64,000 nucleotides of DNA, from NCBI GenBank assembly GCA_029959085.1, contig JARWIR010000042.1, positions 4,372,544 to 4,436,543 on the forward strand. The letters are read 5' to 3'. How positions within the stretch are numbered: the stretch's first letter is position 1; each line of letters opens with the position of its first letter. The notes under the pieces are model-generated. The model was not told the DNA's origin, did not search any database, and saw nothing but the letters and a program-made list of their open reading frames with translations. Made by a program: the position numbers and the translations under genes. This document shows, one piece after another, positions 60,433 to 64,000 of this stretch. This DNA is from Nemophila menziesii. Taxonomy: Eukaryota > Streptophyta > Magnoliopsida > Boraginales > Hydrophyllaceae.

Positions 60433-60945
60433 CTCTGAATATTGGTATCAGTCTAGCAACTTTAAGTACATGTCTATCACCCTTGAATATGATAATAAAA
60501 AGTATGACAATAGCACAACAAACTACAACACATAAAACGATTGTTTTTAAAATATAACAAACAAAAAAGATATAACGAGCAAGTATAATTATTAATTGAG
60601 CTATTATCACAATATCAGAGAGAAAGAACATAACAAGGCACACCACAATGATAGAGATACTTTTTGAATAAAGACAAACTATGAAGAGAGAAGAAAAGTT
60701 CAACATGGTTTATATGCAGAGTAAAGACGTCGAGAACCTCATTAATTTCTAAGTGGAATCCCACTTGGCGCAATATCCAAATGCACCCCCTAACATGTAT
60801 AAACATACTATCCAACTTACGTTTCTTCTTTCCTTGACAACCCCACTAAACTACACATACTTAGAAGGGACATATGTATTTAATCTTGAGGTGTACAAAA
60901 TAATGTATCTTCGAGGCCAAAATTAGGTTATTCCATGTCCAATTG

Positions 60946-61219
60946 TCACGAGACTAGAGTTTCACCTTCCTTGAAAAGCTCCTAGAAAATTACTATGAAA
61001 CACTTAGTCAAGCCCCAATATATTCCTAATCCATTCCTATAACCAAGTATGGCCTCCAGTGAGTACAAGGGGCCGCTCCCAAGTTTTTCCACTGAGATTC
61101 CAACCACCACACTACAACTTACAATGCGCAGATTTACATTGATGTGCATCAGGGGAATTGGTACCATGACCAAATGGTCATAGGGACTCAACCTTTACCA
61201 TTTGAGCAAGACCTCATTG
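60946..61219 (-). mobile_element. Candidate tRNA-derived SINE, third, diverged copy
   Basis: The head on the minus strand reads gaggtcttgctcaaatgg, closer to a tRNA A-box than the other two copies. The second B-box-like motif is mutated (ggttggaatc). Confidence 0.5.
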
Positions 61220-64000
61220 GCGTGTATAAAAGGGGTTGTTTTGTCGCTAGTGTTGGTAATAGTTAGAAATATTTAGATCCATATTATCTAAAATAAAAAT
61301 TTCTTTATGTACTACAAATCCTTAACACCTAGAGAACTTTATTTCCTAAAGAATAGAAAAGCATATTTTCAAATCCTTATCACCATATGACAAAAAATTT
61401 AGTTCATTAAGAAAGGAGATGGAGTATTCAACAAGCCTGGAATTATAGTCTAAGTCAGAATGCGGGGAAATACTTTTAAATTACACTTATGTAATCATGA
61501 TTAAAGGTATGCGATTATAACATAATAAGTTCATTTAAATTTAAACTTTATTATGCATATAGTGTTTTTATTGAAAATCACAATTTCTTGATAATCATGT
61601 ATACTAAAAATCGATGTTAGATTATTTACTTTCATATGGTAAATTAAAATAGGATATATTCATATTTAGTAACTCACGATTTTGTGAACTCAACAATATA
61701 TGGAAATGATGATAAAAATTATGAAAAAAATTATCACATTTAGATTTGACAGAGTAATTTAATTTTGCATATTTAATCCAAATTTTGTTTAGAATATTTG
61801 TAATTATATTATATAGATTATATAGGATATTATAATATGCATGCCATAGTATTCTAAATCAATTTAATTATTCAAGATCATGATGTTTGTAAGGAAATTT
61901 AATTTTAACATATATCATATAAAAATTATCAACTAACCTCGACCCAATCCAAAAATATTCTACAACCAATTTTTGCATCAAATCAGTCCATCCAGTTTTA
62001 CTATCTTAAAGATAAAATGACACTTCTCATAAAAAAGTTTTATTTAATTTTTTATTGAAATTTTAATTTAACAGTTGAGTATGTTCTCTAACATCTCACT
62101 TTTTTGCTCATAGACACATATCATCGTTACCACCACATTAACCCACATGTGTCCTTCGACAAGAGGAGAAGCAAAAAAAAAGAAAATTCCAATGAACCAA
62201 ACTTAAACCATAAGGTAATTAAGACGCAAATAAAGAAAAAGATCCAAGTCGTATTTTCTACTTCTGAATTTTAAATCTACTTTGTATTTTTCCTTCATAT
62301 ATAAAGTATCTCCTATTATGTATTAGGTTTTCAAATCTAGAAATATGAACCTAAAATCTATACGACGTAGATCTTCAAATATGGAGGCTGCAGCCCACCC
62401 TGATTTAGAGTAGAATGATTTTTTTAAGAATTAAATCGCAAAAATATATGACAAAACAAATATATTACATTCCACCTATAAACTAAAACATAAAATACAG
62501 CTCCTTGGGGAATCTTTTAGTTAATATTAGATTTGAACTAGAAATTCCAAATCTATATCTTTATAGAGATATGAAGTTAATTAAGTACATTTCCCATAAA
62601 TATCTTCATATATGAATAGTGATATTGATACCAAATGATTATTAAGCCAATTTAATTGTTTTGTATTATTTAATTCTTTTATGATTGTTTTATTATAGTC
62701 ATGTTTTAAGATATTTATACTTAATTTATTATGAAAAAATATTAATTATATATCAACTATTAAAACTTTAGTTTTTCGTATAGTTCTATCTAAGAAATTA
62801 TGATAAAAATTAGATCTAAATTTCTTGATAATATGAAGATAATTATATTTAATTTTAGTATAAATAAAATTAAAAATTTAATATTAACAAATAAAATAAT
62901 GTATAAATAATTTAAAATAAATAAATCTTACCAAAAAAGTGCACATCTAGAATGATGTGGAAGGACCCCACGTTTAGCCCCTCATAATGATATGGAAGGA
63001 CCCAACATCCATGAATTTTGGAAAAAAACTATGTCCGTTTAGTGCTGATCTAATGAATATATACTGACACACTTTTGGTAAGTTCTTAATGGCTCATGTC
63101 AAATGTGTCTGTATCAGTATAGTGATATTTAATCACATTACATATTAGTATAAATTATGTAATTTACATTTTGTATGCTACTTAACTGCCTTACACATTG
63201 ATATGTCCTATGTACTACGTTAATGTATTTAGGATGTACTATGCTACTAACTATTTTGTTTACTATGCAATATACTCTTTGTAAAAAAAAATTGTCTGAT
63301 AAGCTATACTTTGGCACAATACAACTTTATACGTTGTAATAATATTTTTTTCCTTTACAGAAATTGATTTTTCTGAAGTAGGAATATATATACCGACCAA
63401 GTCCCCTATCCCATTTTATCACTGACACTTTTGGTGGTTGCATCAAAAAATGCCTAATGCCATTACTATGCCAAGGGTAACTTAGTTTTTTATTGGTTAA
63501 ATAGTAGACTTTATTTTTAATAAATGTTTAATGGGATAGCAACTTTTTGAGTCATTAAACTTTATTATTATTAGGGTGATTAATCCAAAAGTTTCACAAC
63601 CCAACAAACTTTCTTCATAAGGTCCAGTTCATTTAATTAACAATTCAGATAACACCCTTTATCATTGAGCTGTGCCATATAATTTGATGACGCGAATTAG
63701 TGTGCTAGAAGATTATGAATCCGACGAATTATTAAATGACATAATTTGGTAGGCTATTGTAAATTCAGAACCCAAAATATATATATCATTTCTGTGTTTA
63801 TTTATTTAGTGGACCCACTACCCAAACCAATTAAAAAATCTATCTCTATTTTCAGTCCATCTATTTTAGACCATCTCCAGTTGCGCCAAATGGATATTTA
63901 CTGCAAAACAATTAAAAAAATGTATAAGACTAAATTGCTCGCTCATGGCCATTGCAAGATTTATATAAAAATATAATAAACATCGCTATTTTACTTATAC
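61220..64000. other. AT-rich DNA without genes, diverged counterpart of 29259-32000
   Basis: Collinear with units 1 and 2. It lacks the left arm of the palindrome near 62386. Near 63860-63925 it has about 70 bp not present at 31930. No credible frame. Confidence 0.6.

Larger units (their letters stand above)
44700..60681. repeat. Recent tandem duplication, unit 2 (15,982 bp)
   Basis: The second copy of 28717-44699, one base shorter because of the G-run at about 58432-58448. The junction at 44700-44746 joins Q-type sequence on the left to P-type on the right. Confidence 0.92.
60682..64000. repeat. Older segmental repeat, copy Q, right part (diverged third copy)
   Basis: From 60729 on the sequence departs from 44747 and 28764, with scattered substitutions and small indels. 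The order stays collinear to the window end. It is the original right flank of the Q copy, untouched by the recent duplication. Confidence 0.85.

Overview
This is nuclear DNA of a flowering plant, most likely a eudicot. It is AT-rich, has spliced genes, and is dominated by transposable elements of plant type: L1-type LINEs, a Sirevirus-type Ty1/copia element, Mutator-like elements and MITEs. Only two host genes can be supported. One is an intronless cytosolic HSP70 on the minus strand (3068-5023) with heat-shock elements upstream. The other is a nine-exon chloroplast translation initiation factor IF-3 on the plus strand (15358-17348). I see no tRNA or rRNA gene, no CRISPR array and no multi-gene system.

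Layout. 1-785: LINE reverse-transcriptase remnant. 888-2498: non-autonomous Mutator-like element with about 325-bp inverted repeats, a perfect 9-bp target duplication and a GC-rich core. 3068-5280: HSP70 and its promoter. 5536-7507: MITEs, one lone Mutator-like end and unassigned DNA. 7508-14263: a complete, apparently very young LTR retrotransposon of Sirevirus type. It keeps gag and an envelope-like ORF but has no pol. 14725-15028: a Mutator-type MITE carrying a 16-bp minisatellite. 15180-17450: IF-3 gene. 17455-22028: pile of nested, 5'-truncated LINEs, several with target-site duplications. 22540-25260: AT-rich repeats.

From 25261 to the window end the DNA is built from a large repeat. 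Two older diverged copies (P and Q, roughly 95% alike by eye) each hold the 5' half of an L1-type LINE, a candidate tRNA-derived SINE and several kilobases of AT-rich flank. On top of this lies a nearly perfect direct tandem duplication of 15,983 bp: 28717-44699 is repeated at 44700-60681, and I noticed only two differences. All breakpoints fall in one 47-bp stretch shared by P and Q. That is the pattern left by a single recent unequal crossover, although an assembly duplication could look the same.

The genes do not form a pathway. HSP70 acts in cytosolic protein folding under heat and IF-3 in plastid translation. The rest of the window records transposition: insertion footprints as small as 12-24 bp are still readable because their target-site duplications survive.
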